From: Heliocidaris erythrogramma
Taxonomy: Eukaryota; Echinodermata; Echinoidea; Camarodonta; Echinometridae
NCBI GenBank assembly: GCA_025617745.1
Contig: CM046853.1
Coordinates: 33,798,625-33,862,624, forward strand
Reading direction: 5' to 3'
DNA: 64,000 bases
Made by a program: the position numbers and the translations under genes. This document shows positions 40,215 through 52,999 of this stretch, one piece after another. The notes under the pieces are model-generated. The model did not search any database. It was given only the letters and a program-made list of their open reading frames with translations, and was not told the DNA's origin. How positions within the stretch are numbered: position 1 is the first letter of the stretch; each line of letters begins with the position of its first letter.

Positions 40215-41394
40215 ATGGCCATGCCGCAGTTTGTTGTCATGACAGACGAGGATTTGAAGGAACTAATTGATGGTACTGATTCTTCTAACACAAAAAAAAA
40301 AAAATCAAATACGCCGTAAGCCGTCTGGATGCATTTGCGGTATTCGTTGGGACGTCTCTATCTGAAGTAGAAGCGCTGTCGGATGAAGAGCTCGACAAAT
40401 TTCTGTCCCGATTTTTCGCTGGACTGAGGAAATCAGACGGTACTCTGTACACGAAGAAGTCAATGCTCGGCATCAGGTACGGACTACATCGTCATTTTAA
40501 GACCGTAAGAGATGGTGATATTACCAAATCTGACAGGTTTCATCGTAGTCACGAGACCTACAAAGCAATGATATGTAAATTGAGGCAGGCAGGCGATAAG
40601 TAAGGAAGACCACAACACCACAGGGCTTGCAGAACAAAGTCTTCTTAGCATTATGATATATTTTGCCAACAGAGGACGTGAAAATCTACGTGACATGAAA
40701 TTACTTTGTACTGCAAACAGATGAGCAGAATCTTCGACACTCCGTGACATGCTTCCCAAATCCAGAAGAAAAAACGAGGATGAAGAATGTAGTGGCTATA
40801 CATGTACGAGATCCCAGGTTCTTCCAGCTGCCCTGTCTCAACATTTCTGGCTGACAAGCAGCATTACATCCTGCAGTGGACTGTTTATGGCAGCGTCCTA
40901 AACCTACAGCTCCCGCAGAGGGTCCATGGTACTGCAACTCTCCATTAGGTGTGAACAATCTTGGTAACAAAATGAAAGAAAGGCAGCGGGTTGCGCAAAG
41001 AATTACACAAACCACAGTCTTGGGACCACCGTCCTGGATCGTGCCGGTTTCGCTAACCGTGATATCATGTCTGTTACTGGTCACAGATCGGAAACTTCAC
41101 TAAAACACTATGCTTCTACAAGCGATGACAGGAAGAAGCAAATGAGTAGCAAGATCGCTTGCAAAATGATGCAAGAAAATGTGCCAACACCGTCTAGTGC
41201 ATGCGTCTAACGACAGCGCTAGTACCAACACTAAGAGTAGGCCTACATCTCAGCCTGCTAAGCCTGTACAAGATGTCGCATTAGGGGATCAGGATGACAC
41301 ACTGGATTCACTCTTGACATTGTCTCAAGAACAACTAATTCTACAAGAATCCAACTCCAGCAAATCCAGCATTTCAATTTTTATGGACCCGTAA
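40215..41394 (+). pseudogene. Crypton-type tyrosine recombinase (DUF3504-like), disrupted
   Basis: Starts ATGGCCATGCCG and runs to a stop about 20 bp before the unit's right end, about 390 codons long. Readable parts are IKYAVSRLDAFAVFVG, LDKFLSRFFAGLRKSDG, TKKSMLGIRYGLHRHF, IYFANRGRENLRDM (the RGRE segment typical of Cryptons), YTNHS...TTVLDRAGFANRDIMSVTGHRSETSLKHYA (H, H and the nucleophile Tyr), and an acidic Ser/Gln-rich tail. Changes of frame and in-frame stops are present, one at an A-run near 40295, so it is not expected to be active. The Arg usually following the first His is not visible. It could instead be an exapted relative, but the breaks argue against that. Confidence 0.75.
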
Positions 41395-41676
41395 CTTTCT
41401 ACAATGTCAGCATTTTTAGGTGTCATATAAAACAAATAATGAATGTTTTTTTCATTCGTGCAATGGACAGAATATTTCATTCGGTGAAAGATGAAATAAT
41501 TATGTCCATTGCACTCATAAACATTCATTATTTGTATATTTTTGCATGGTCTCGTGGTGTTATTTGACCAATCAACCCATTTTATAATAGACAATAAATT
41601 GCCTGGCAATAATTTATCATCTTACTCTTTTACTGTACTTAAATATTTCGGTTACCCCATAGAGATACAAGCCTAA

Positions 41677-42038
41677 TATAGTATGTATCTCTATGGGTTA
41701 CCCCACGTACGCCTATTTTAGAGAATATGGTTACGTAACCATTATCTTTATACATGTACTTCGCCCTGTGATCATGGTGATCATTAACCAATACAAATCT
41801 TTACAACACACGTCTATCGCGTGTACCATGGATATACATGTCTCCTAAACATAATATAGTATGTACATATAGTATGTATCTCTATGGGTTACCCCACGTA
41901 CGCCTATTTTAGAGAATATGATTACGTAACCATTATCTTTATACTTCGCCCTGTGATCATGGTGATCATTAACCAATACAAATCTCTACAACACACGTCT
42001 ATCGCGTGTACCATGGATATACATGTCTCCTAAACACA
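41677..42038. repeat. Direct duplication, about 190-bp period, with hairpin
   Basis: GTATGTATCTCTATGGGTTA through CATGTCTCCTAAAC occurs at about 41677-41855 and again at about 41868-42038, nearly identical. A small inverted copy GGTTACCCCATAGAGATAC precedes it (41650). It forms the spacer of the Crypton composite. Confidence 0.85.
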
Positions 42039-42499
42039 CGTCGAGTCCTACATAGTATACAAATAATGAATGTTTATGAGTGCAATGTATCATTTCATCT
42101 TTCACCGAATGAAATATTCTGTCCATTGCACGAATGACAAAAAACATTCATTATTTGTTTTATATGACACCTAAAAAGAGCTATCCTTCTCATTTGACAT
42201 TTTATGAATTAAGAAACAAGAGTGAAGGGACTTACATTTTGTTGCTGAGCGCGCGGCCGCGGCGGTACGTCAATGTACTTGATAGTCGCATGCGCGTTGC
42301 AAAGGCAAGTCATTTTTGCGTATGTAGACGTGTTGGTGGTCGCGAGTGCAATGGACAATTTCGTATGGATCCAAAATTGCACGGTGAATGGATCAAATTT
42401 GTACGATTGATGACGTGATTGTTAAATGGGACAAAATGATCAACATCAAACAACCAATCAAATGGCAAGGATCTAATTAGGTGTCATATAATATACTCT

Positions 42500-44290
42500 T
42501 TCTTACTGCTTTCTTATTCTTGGAAAATATTATGTTACGCAAATTCCTACACTCCATGACAAACTTTTGCATATCACTTTGAGCAACATTCGGTGTAGAA
42601 GTATTAACCAGACACAAAATCATTTCAAAAGCTTCATTTGTTGTTATTTGTTTGTTTTATATGTTTGCAAGGCGATAGCTACAATTTTATGAATAAAATC
42701 ACAAAAAGAATGAATTTGTTTCATCTTATCAGTATTTGTTAATTTGCATGTTCTATAGGGTATATGTGTTTTGATGCTCGTGGTTTTATAATACTTACAA
42801 ATATGAAGCATACTTTAAGTGCCACCGTTTGATGAAATTCTACGCTTTATTGGAAAGTACTTCTCATTATTGTGGAATGTTTTTTTTTAAATTCTACTGT
42901 GAATATTATAGTCTTACTAAAATCAAAACTTGCGTGATTTTTTTAATATCTCGTATGATCATTTCACATATATTTTGAGGAAGACTTATACGATTATTGT
43001 GAAAGAATCATAAGTAAAAATTAAGTACTTGGAGGTCCTACTCATTTAAAAAATAGGTTATTACCTTTATTAAATTTGTAACTAATACTACTTTCGAAAG
43101 AAAACAACAATTAAAAGTAAGTTGAAACTTTAGGGACTGTACACTGTGCGTATAGTCTATAACCGGAAATATCTAAATGAATTGACATTTTTATATTTGG
43201 TCGCAGGTTGTGCTTGTTTTGTCTTTGATTGTTAGCACGCAAAAATAGTTTCATGCAAACAAAACCATTCTAAAGTATTTGGAAGATTAACACATTCCCC
43301 CAATCTTTAAAAATAGCAAACTAATGACCAAATTGAAAAAGTACACATTTTTATTGGGACCTTTCTGAGAAGGAGGTGGACACACTAACTCACTTCCAAA
43401 ACTGACATAAGACGAATGGACGTTGAATAGTTCATCCCCACTCCCCCCTCCCCACAATAAATGTAAATAAAAACAAATCAATAAAGTACACATGGGACAA
43501 CGGGTGAACTTAGGAGAAAATGAATCTGACCTGTTTAGAATGATGTTTGATGCGTTCGATGTGATAAGAAGTCAGAACATAATACTATTGTAGATACTGG
43601 AACGAGGTTTTTTCAGATGTTGTTACACGAAGGCCTAAAGACATATCAGGCATAATCTGCTTATCACTATTAGTCTATATGCATAGACATACATACAGTT
43701 TAATTCTTATAATACAAGATGATTTCAACTGGCATTATGTTGCCATTAGATCATCAACTTTGGGCGAAAGAAGGTTTTAATGATATGAATACTATAGCTG
43801 TAAATGTTAATCAACATTAATTCCCTTTTCACCCAGAAAAAGGGTTGTGCAATTTTACCTTTAAACTTTCCGTAGAAGACAAAAAGAGAGTAGCTTTTCC
43901 TTGAAATACACTAATATGTGCTGTGTAGTTTGTTAGTAAATCTCCAAATATATGTAGAATCCCTCAACTTATCAAACAGTAAGTTTACACATCACGGCTG
44001 CATGCACGCTGTTCAAATATTTTCAAAGTTCAGGGTTCGTTTTTTTTTACCAATCATTTTATTTTTCTTATGAAAATTGAGAATTAAGAACCGGAACATA
44101 ACAGATATGTAAATTGGAACACAGATATAACAGAACATCATTAAATAGACTTACACCGATAAGGCGATAATTGTATTATTGTAATTGTAAAGGAAAACAT
44201 AAGTGAAGGAGTTTATTGAACCATGGCTTGTATTTCATAGACCCCTTTTTGGAAAAAAAGTAAAAATAGCAACACCTTCTTCTCCACAAC
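42500..44290. other. No gene recognised
   Basis: AT-rich sequence without coding exons, long inverted repeats or familiar element ends that I can identify. Confidence 0.5.
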
Positions 44291-44296
44291 CACGTA

Positions 44297-44460
44297 TATA
44301 TATATATATATATATATTTATATAGGTGTGGATGTGTGTACCGTTCGGTTGAACCATGTTAAATTTAGATATGTGAACTGATAATGATGGAACGGAATGA
44401 AGCAGGTCACTCGGTTAATTTACAAGCTTTCGGCTCCTGACCTTCGTCAAGTTTATTTGC
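44297..44460. repeat. (TA)n plus fragment with hammerhead-like word
   Basis: A TA run at 44297-44320 is followed by unique sequence and then AAGCTTTCGGCTCCTGACCTTCGTCAAG at 44434-44461. On the minus strand this reads TTGACGAA-GGTC..GCC-GAAAGC. The layout resembles the fragments at 27873-28365 and 33987-34115. It has no coding capacity. Confidence 0.5.
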
Positions 44461-44949
44461 TAAATCAAACAGAATGAAACAAATAATAATAATAAGCAAC
44501 TTAACAAAACTAAAGACAACAGAACATAATGATCATAAAGTTGGCAACATAAATCAAAAGGAGTAAGTGATATTGAAAACATGTTACTCGCCAAAGCAAA
44601 ACTGAAGACAACAGAACAGAATTATCATAAAGCTGGTAACATAAGTAAGTGAAGAGATGTTACTCGGCAGGAGTAAGTGAAATAACGAAAATGGAACTCA
44701 ACAGAAACAAAAGTGAGCGAAGTAAACAATTACATGACTTTTAAGGTCGAAGCAAATATATACGTTGTCTCGTGTGTAATGTGTCGGTGTTCTGTGCAAT
44801 AATAGTTACATGTAATACGGACGTCATGTAGAGGGCGTTTACTAGACAAGTAAGTAAATGGGTGCGTCCGACCGGAACAAGGTAAAAGAAGGTGGGGGGG
44901 GGGGGGGGGGGCTTAGTAACCAATTATTGGTTACAGTGTACAATAGACA

Positions 44950-47900
44950 TAGAAAAAACAAACTAGGTTGGTCGCGGAGGGGACTGCTAAAAAGCTGGGC
45001 TTGTAGTTGCAGCCCCCTATAACTTATAATTGCAAAAATAGTGTATCGTTGAAAAGGGAACTTATTTGTGCATAAAGTACATAAAAGTAAATATGGATTT
45101 AGAAAGTATAGTTCTAGTTAATGGCAGATGAAATTCGTCAGATTGTGGTGTGGGGTTTTGATGTATAGTTTTGTTTTTATTGAATATTATATTGATATTA
45201 TATTAGATTGAGGGTAGAGCATTATTATTCAACTGGTACATAAACTGACCGAGGTTATAGCGATATAAATCAGTTATATTCAAGATTTTATTTTCTATAA
45301 ACAAGACATCAGTATGGGATCTCCATGAAGTGTTACAAATAACACACATGGCTTTCTTTTGTAGAAGTAATATTCTATGAAGATAAGAATTGTGTGTATT
45401 TCCCCAAACAATAATGCCATAATTTAATAGGGTAAAATTAATGTCGAGTACAGCATTAGCAGGGAAGAAGTTGGCTGAAAAAAATTAACCTTATTTAAAG
45501 TTCCTATATTACGGGAAATTGTTCGACAAATTGTATCAATGTGTACTTTCCATGAGAGTCTATCGTCTATTGTCAAACCTAAACATTTAATTGAAGAAAC
45601 GACTTCAATATCAGTACTATCTAGTTTAATATTATGTGGTAAGGTATCTATAGAATTGCTAAAGAGCATACATTTTGTTTTTTGTCAATTTATACTGACA
45701 ACTGTTGGCTCTTATCCATTGTAACAAATTGTCTAATTCAATATTTAGGTATTAATCAAAATATCAGGATTTGGATGTGAGAGGAGCACATTCGAGTCAT
45801 CTGCAAATAAGTTAAAAGAGAGGATATTAGATGAGTTGTGGATATCATTGATATAGATTATAAATAAAAGGGGGCCAGTAATCTACCCTGCGGAACACCA
45901 CAGTTTACATCCTGCATAGAAGAACATTGGTCAGTTATACATACAAATTGCTTTCGGTTTGTTAGATAGTTTCTGAACCACTCCAAGGCCTTGCCACGAA
46001 TTCCGTAATTGTTCAATTTGTAGAGAAGTATTTTATGATCTATGGTATCAAAGGCCTTGGAGAGGTCCAGGAAAACACCCACAGTATGATTTAATTTGTC
46101 AATAGCTTTTGTAATTTTTTCGACAATGGTAAGTACAGCATGGGATTGCTATGCTTTTGGCGAAAACTGAAAAACAGAAATTATGTTGTTTTTATTAAGG
46201 AAATTTAGATGTCTTATGTATATTATTCTTTCCAGAATTTTTGAAAGAGCGGGTAGAAGAGAAATTGGTCTAAAATTACAAATATTATACTTTTCTCCTT
46301 TTTTATAAACCGGAATAACTTGGGAAATCTTCATACAATCAGGAACAACACCGCTAGTCAAAGACAAATTGAATATATGAACAACGGATCAACTATGTGG
46401 TTTATGACGTTTTTCAATAAAATGTTATCAATACCATCGTGTCCAGTACTATTTTTATTTTTCAAATTGTGAACTATATCTATTAACTCATTTCTATGTA
46501 CAGGGACAAAAAATAGCGAATTGGGATTTGGCTGGTGTAGGAAGTCTGAAATTTTGTTTTGCCTTGGAGGAATATTTTTTGCAAGATTATGTCTTATTTG
46601 AGAGAAATATAGATTGAATACATTAGCTATTTGTACTGAATCCCGGATTTCTACATTGTTATATTTAATATTTGTTATACGTGATTTATCGTTATTCTTA
46701 TTAATGACACTATTTATGATTTTCCACGTTTTACTAATATCATGTTTAAAGAGAATCAACTGATTTTGAAAATATTTTCGTTTTTCAATTCGTAATAATT
46801 ATTTTGGTGAGAATATTTTTGTAAGTAGTATATTTAAGGTGAGACTTTTCAGAACGCTGAATTTTGTTGGCGTAATATAAGTTGTTTTTTCGATTTATTG
46901 ATCTTAAAATTGATTTAGTTTATCCAAGAAAGTCTTGGACTCTTTTCATAATTAGAGGATTTTTTTCACTATCTAAATGGGACATGAAACTCGTCATAAA
47001 AGTATTATAAGCTGTATTTGTATTATGCGAACTATAAACAACAGCCCAATCAGCACCTTCAAGACTTTCTTTCAATTGCGCTATTTTATTAGGTGTTACT
47101 CTTCTAAATCTTTCCGACGGGGTATCTTTTTTATTAAAACTACAAGGACTTCGTGAAAAAATAAAAAATTGGGTAGTGATCTGATAAAATAGATAAAATC
47201 AGATAAAATAATTCCTGATTCATGTAAAGGAATAACATTACAAAAGATATTATCTATGAGGGTTGCTCTTTGGTTGGTAACCCGAGTTGGTTTAGTAATT
47301 AAAGGTAAGAAGGATACAGAAAACATGATATCCAAAAATTCTTGTGAAGTATTAGTGGAAGAATTAGATATGTCAAAGTCTCCTACAATATAGCAGTCTT
47401 TGTTTGTAAATAGAGGATTATGCAATAAATCTTGCAGATATTCTAAGAAGTCAGGAATATTTGAATTAGGAGGTCTGTAACATACCGTAATCAAAATGTT
47501 CTTGGAATTTGGTACTCTAATTTCAGTGACAATTGATTCAGCAATTTCAGTCATAGAGTTGAGATCACTATGAATAAAATAGTCAAAATGTTGATTAATA
47601 TAGAGAGCTACCCTACCTCCCCTTCTGTTAATTTTATTATTCTCTACGAAGGCATAACCGGGGAGTGAGTATGAACTAGCAGATTCAAAGCAATTACAGA
47701 AAATGTTGTGTGAGAGGGTGTATCCATTAGAAAGCGCAAGTTATCAAAGTTACAATTCAAACTTCTAATATTCAAGTGCATTATGGAAAATGTAACAGAT
47801 GTTTTTTCAAGAGATTTAAACTGATTCATAGTAAAGTAGCTTGAGCTTACATAGTGGTTATCCTTATCTTCATTTAAGTCAGTAGCTAGAGTATTAATTC

Positions 47901-48245
47901 TTTGAGATGCAAGATTATCAAAATGAGAAGAATTACAATTATTATTTGGGGTACTAATATTAGGTCTAAACAAGTCGTAAAGTTCATCATCGCTCAGTAT
48001 ATGGAAGGGATAAAGGATCAAATTAAACACGGAATGGAGTAGATCGTTTCTTGTACGGACAATGATCGTATGCGTGTGGGCAAGGCAGAGAACTGTGAAG
48101 AGACAGAAGTCGAAAGTGAGTAGAATTTAGAGCAGTTACAATACAAGGAAGAGGCTACACATAGAGAAACATTGATACATAGATACAACTGGTAAACAAT
48201 TGGGCACACACACAATTTCGTGTGCATAAATGAACTACAAAGCAT
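44950..48245 (-). mobile_element. CR1/L2-type LINE, second near-complete copy
   Basis: The minus strand encodes an N-terminal region (DDELYDLFRPN), an endonuclease (FSIMHLNIRSLNCNFDNL, VCYRPPNSNIPDFL, CYIVGDFDIS, FLPLITKPTRV), a linker (TWKIINSVINKN, STGHDGIDNILLK), the reverse transcriptase (ISQVIPVYKKGEK, FRPISLLPALSKILERI, GVFLDLSKAFDTIDHKILL, NYGIRGKALEWF, VNCGVPQG, VSSIKCLGLTIDDRLSW), and a C-terminal part (IIVWGNTHNSYLHRILLLQKKA, TDLYRYNLGQFMYQL). Several frame changes and stops split it, and the polymerase YADD box is not in a clean frame. Layout and order match the LINE at 12318-20118. It is a dead copy. Confidence 0.9.
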
Positions 48246-49580
48246 ACTTCAGTGAAGCATGCATGGACATGGATGAGCTCCCATGCATATAATGAAACAC
48301 GTTAGGAGGTCCACCCTGACAAGAGATAGGCTCCCAAAGAGCAACCAATCCCAAATCAGGGTGGGCCTCCCAAATGCAGGCGAAAATACGGAACGTGAAA
48401 ACCCAAAACATCACATGCTACAGATGTACGCTATTAAACTTGTAAAGGCAAAAATGTCTTTGTAATGCTGTAAGAAATAGACTGAAGATCTGTTTAAACG
48501 GAATTGCATCACCTGGGTAGCATTTAGGTAAAAGGAATTGCTACATTACCTCTATATGCAAAAGAAAAAGGATTCAGTCATTTAACATATTTCATGGCTC
48601 CTACATCGTAGAAAGTGTTAGAATAATTCATATCACCACAGAGTATATAATCAGATAATAATGTCAAGTAAGCGAAGGCCATCAAAATCAATTGAACATA
48701 AGAAGAATGCATGGATACAATTCACAAAACGAAAAAGAATGCAAAGAATGAGAAGAAAGGGCATGAGGAATTTAGGTGATACCAAACATTTAACCTGGTA
48801 TTCAATGAAATTAATTAAGTTCGCCAACAATCGAGCCTACAAAATTTTAGCATAGTAAGAAACCAAATCCAAATCCCTAGGACTGAACTACCGCCCAGTA
48901 ATCTATTTACAGATACTTCCATTTGTTAAATGTATAGCATTTAAGAAAAAAATTGACCTTAAAGCTTTGCAATACCGAGGAACATTTTACTAGTCGTTTT
49001 CTAGTTTTGTGAGATAAAGAATCTATTTATATTGCAACATTTAATTTAGAAGAGCAATGTTGAATACATAAAAAACACTAACACTCATAATAATCAAATA
49101 CCAGTGGTGGTATTAAAATAATAACTATCACTGTATGCATGAATGCATGTGTTTTTCAAGAGAGAGTCAGACATCATGCATACTTGTATTTTTATATAGA
49201 ATGTAATACTGGCAGTGATACACACCTATATTGTCAAAATCAATCAAGGATTATGAAGAATCAGAGAACTTCAAGCAATCAATCAAGTATGCTCAACTTC
49301 ATTTACAAAGTAATATTGGAATTTCACATTCATGTATGATTATGATAGACCATTACAGACTGGTACTTATATATTTTAAGTGGTTTTATGATGAACATAA
49401 TTCAGTATTCAGCAATTTAGTTACCGAAACCCACAAATACCAAATATCCTTTATACAGGCAAATATAAACATTTCTTGGATTTATGACGTAGAAGATATA
49501 ACGTTATCAAAGAACTACTCGACTGTTACTAGTTTCAGGTTGAAATAACGTCACCAGGTTTGCACTTTTTATCAAAAGCT
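48246..49580. other. No gene recognised
   Basis: Contains short Lys/Arg-rich open frames (for example 48661-48855) without family likeness, splice context or conserved motifs. I see no repeat of note. Confidence 0.45.
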
Positions 49581-49587
49581 TTTGCCT

Positions 49588-49685
49588 CAGTCATACCGCT
49601 AAACCGACTCTAAACGGACCGGTTCTTGGCCATGTGGGGTAATGTAATTTTTGTTCCGTCTGTTGTCGGTCATGTTGGTGTGACT
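49588..49685. repeat. Small TIR element, CAGTCACACC family (copy 3)
   Basis: Begins CAGTCATACCGCTAAACCGACTC and ends GTTGGTGTGACTG, an internally shortened relative of 3544-3677. Confidence 0.65.
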
Positions 49686-50879
49686 GGGGTATTACAGAGC
49701 ACACTCAATAATGTGACAATTAAGTAAGGCCCCGTAGCAAATTTTCCAATTATCACATCAACACACCCCGGTAGAGTGTTAGTAATTGTCATGATAAAAT
49801 ATTCTGGCTATAAAATATGATTAACGTTTGCACATCTAAATAATAATACTGTGCGTCAGAGTCATATTTTATCTGATGCAGAATCTGCCAGCTATTTCCA
49901 TGCGAAATAAAGTACGTTATGTTAATGCGCAGTAAAATAGTGTGTATAGTTTGTGAAAAAATGTTTACATATTGATTATGATAAAACATTATGGCCTAGC
50001 ATCGTTACATGAGGATACAGAATTATACATTGCTGTACAATACGGCACTAACAATCAAAGGTGTAAAGACAATTTTAAATTATGGTAATGATGGAAAATG
50101 AATTCTCACAGAATCAAATGAAATCTACACTGAATGTTCAACGCTGCATACAAACATTTGCCGAACGGTTTGGGCAGAAAAGGTATTCGAGTAATTAGCA
50201 AAGAGAGATAAGAAAATCAAGCTAGAAGTTCGGATCCAAGAGCAGTATAAGCCGCGATCTTTTAAGGTGGTGTTATTTTTTTTCCTTTCAATCTTTTCCG
50301 ATATGCTTTGGTGTTTTTTTTTTTTTTTTTTTTTTTTGTTGTTGCTGATCTAAAACAAACCATGTACTGCATAAGGAACAATTCAGAATTCAAATAAATT
50401 CAAATAAATGCCATTCCAATATGATAGCAGAACTCGAGATGATGGGGGGTGGGGGGGGGGGGGGTAGAGGCGTAACACCTCGGTATCTATAGAACCATCT
50501 ACCCCTTCCCCATGTTTGATTGTCAGCTTTCCATATATACCTCGGAGGTCAAACCATATCATTAGCATCCCGGGGAGGGCTCGTTTTTACCGCCTCCACT
50601 AGAATAAGAAAACACGTTTCTGGAATTTGAGGCATCCGTTAACAACGTACTCCGGCTTAAAGGAACAATGTACCTATACGCCTGCTTTTCTTTTTTTTCC
50701 AATGTTTTAAAACATTTACATGATGTTGGTGTGTCATAATATACTAGTGTAATCTTTGAAGTAATTGATTAAGTTATGGCTCGAGAAGCTACACCAGATA
50801 ACAGATGACAGTTACATTGATGCAACGGATCAAGCGTCGACGGATGGGGTGGGGAAGGGAAAACCAAATCCTTTTATTT

Positions 50880-51075
50880 TTGTTTTAATTCTTGTATCCG
50901 TTGTATCCGTTTCATTGTATATGTTAGGTCAATAATCCGTTTGCGTAAATTATTTTTGTACTCTTCTCAGTAGCCTTATAGGTATTGTCAGTTTAATTTA
51001 TACAAAGTTATTACACTATATCATCGAATCGATATGATTGTATCATGACTGTATGCTTATTTTGAAAAAATAAAT
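50880..51075 (+). repeat. Probable LINE 3' UTR tail
   Basis: A T-rich untranslated-like sequence ends in AATAAATCAAATTGAAAATC, like CR1/L2 3' tails (compare AATAAATACTGAATTGAATTG at 20098). No coding part is attached. A poly-G tract lies at 50445-50463; otherwise 49690-50880 is unrecognised. Confidence 0.45.
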
Positions 51076-51169
51076 CAAATTGAAAATCAAATGTGCTGTG
51101 TTTGTTTGTTTTCTGTCTTGTATTGTCCTTTGTTTGTTTGTTTCTTTTCTATTTTGTTTGCCACAATTT

Positions 51170-51230
51170 TTTTCTCGGGATAGTGCGCCCTCCCCCTCTA
51201 CCAGAAAATACTGGGTCCGCCACTGATCAG
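51170..51230. repeat. End of a 'gtccgccactg' dispersed repeat
   Basis: GCGCCCTCCCCCTCTACC followed by GGGTCCGCCACTGA resembles the ends of common marine-invertebrate MITEs. Similar ends, TACGCCACTG, are at 20569-20578 and about 59495-59504. Only one end is visible here. Confidence 0.4.
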
Positions 51231-52349
51231 TTGAAGTTGGTTATATTTGTGTTTTTATGGTTTTATGCTTCCCTCATGAAATAGATGTTATCACATTCAT
51301 TTTACAGAAATTATACAATCATAAGTTATTTGTGAACCAGATTCCAGAAATTTAGGCAATCATAAGTTATATGTGAACCAGATTCCCGAAAAATCTTTAA
51401 TTCATACTACTTCCTCTTTAATTCATGCTACTTTCTGACATGAACACCTATACGGAATTAAGGATAAGAACATAATTACAAAACCAAAACAGGAAAAGTC
51501 AAGAAGAATGTGGGGGAAATTGATGTTGAAATACAGATTAAATGGTGTAATACGAACACACTTGTTCAGATTTTTTTGAAAATCATGAGGAAATAAAGAT
51601 ATGCTTACTAATGCGGGTTTTTTTTTTACACAGTTTTCATTTTCAGTGACATTACTTTCATTTTGTAGAAAGTAAAATACCGGCACGCGTTTAATTCAGA
51701 TGCTCAGTATGTGGTTGATATTTTAGTACAGCTGAGATTTAAAAAAAAACCTAATTTCGTTTTGCAAAATAAAAGTTACAGTTTCGGAAATTAGCCTTCT
51801 GCTAAAATAGGCGTTGCCATGATCATGGAAAAAATGGGTTATAATCACTTTAGATGATAAGTCACTTAATGATTTTAATAACATGATTATCGTCACATGC
51901 CTGAATTTAAAAATAAATTTATATCACGGTGGATAGCACAGTTAGTCATTGCAACAAATGATAAAATATAATCATATCTGATGTCCTTTGATTGTCAGGT
52001 TTCATTTTTCAAAAGCCTGTATTCTGCATGAATTTTTTTGAATTGAAAATGTACTGAATATAACAGAGATTATTTGCATAATGAATAATTATCGTATCAA
52101 AAATCCTTACTGTTCACGTAATATTAGGTGTATATTAATATCATAGGCTTATAAATAATGTGCATAAAATATATGAGTGATATTACATGTGTTTAACCAT
52201 TGCTCAATGTTCCTTCGCCAGCACATTCTTGGTTTCATTATTCAATCATACAACTACATATGTTTTGAGGTTCCCAGAAATTATGCATGGTGTATATTAA
52301 AAGCAATTCCTTGCAATGTATAATGGCATGGCAGTAATGTACACACAGC

Positions 52350-52890
52350 AGGGCGCATCGCATTATGCACGCACGCGCCGCGGCGCTGTACGGAGAATTG
52401 GCGTTCATTCCGCACGGCTTGCCAATTCTACGAGTTCGTGTAAAATTTATCACTGTATTTGCACGCAGACGACACTGCGATACGAACGGGAGCGCACGGA
52501 GTGAACGGGGATAAACCATTGGGGAATTAATAATCTACTCCATACATTTCGAAGGAAACGTTCTCAACTCGGCAGTTGGCAGTAATTTTTCGTAGGTAGC
52601 CAAGAAACTAGAGAAACGATAAGGCGAGCTCAGATTTTGAATATTTTCACGGAGTAAAGAACCTGTGTAAACCGCTTTCACTTAAAAGTGAAACACATAA
52701 GAGCAAGACGAACCCTCTCATCTTCTACTGGGATTTAGTGGCGCCCTGTCAATCGAAACAGAGAGGAATGATTGGACATCGGCTTAATTTTATTACATAA
52801 TTTTACCCAAGGGGATTTCGCGTACAGTGTGACCGGCGATAGCTACCATCTATAAGCTCATTCATTCTGCACAGCTTTCAATCAAGTGAG
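52350..52890. promoter_or_regulatory. CpG-richer patch, possible promoter/5' region
   Basis: Around 52360-52510 the sequence has far more CG dinucleotides than its surroundings (for example CACGCACGCGCCGCGGCGC). A donor-like AATCAAGTGAGTATT follows at about 52881-52895. No coding exon follows that I can recognise, so this is only a candidate first-exon or promoter region. 51300-52340 holds nothing recognisable. Confidence 0.25.
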
Positions 52891-52999
52891 TATTATGGAT
52901 GTTAATTACTTTACTCTAAAGGGCTGACAGCATACGATTAAGCAAGGTCGAGTGTGTTGGCGGATCGTGCCGTTACCAAATGCGCTTTGTTTACATGAA

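Larger units (their letters stand above)
39927..42490. mobile_element. Composite: Crypton-type unit and its inverted, internally deleted copy
   Basis: Unit 1 is 39927-41429, bounded by TATATGACACCTAA and TTAGGTGTCATATA (14-bp perfect inverted ends). It encodes a tyrosine recombinase. Unit 2 is 42161-42490, with the same two ends but in the opposite orientation and lacking the gene. The outer 247-bp arms (39927-40173, 42243-42490) are about 95% alike. Beside both inner ends lies the same roughly 105-bp hairpin (41431-41537, 42057-42160, word ACAAATAATGAATGTTT). No target duplication is evident. The whole is thus a large foldback with a 507-bp centre. Confidence 0.75.

Noticed and set aside
48661-48855. 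Small basic protein (MSSKRRPSKSIEHKK)
   Set aside because: No family likeness, no splice or start support, and Lys/Arg bias expected from A-rich sequence.
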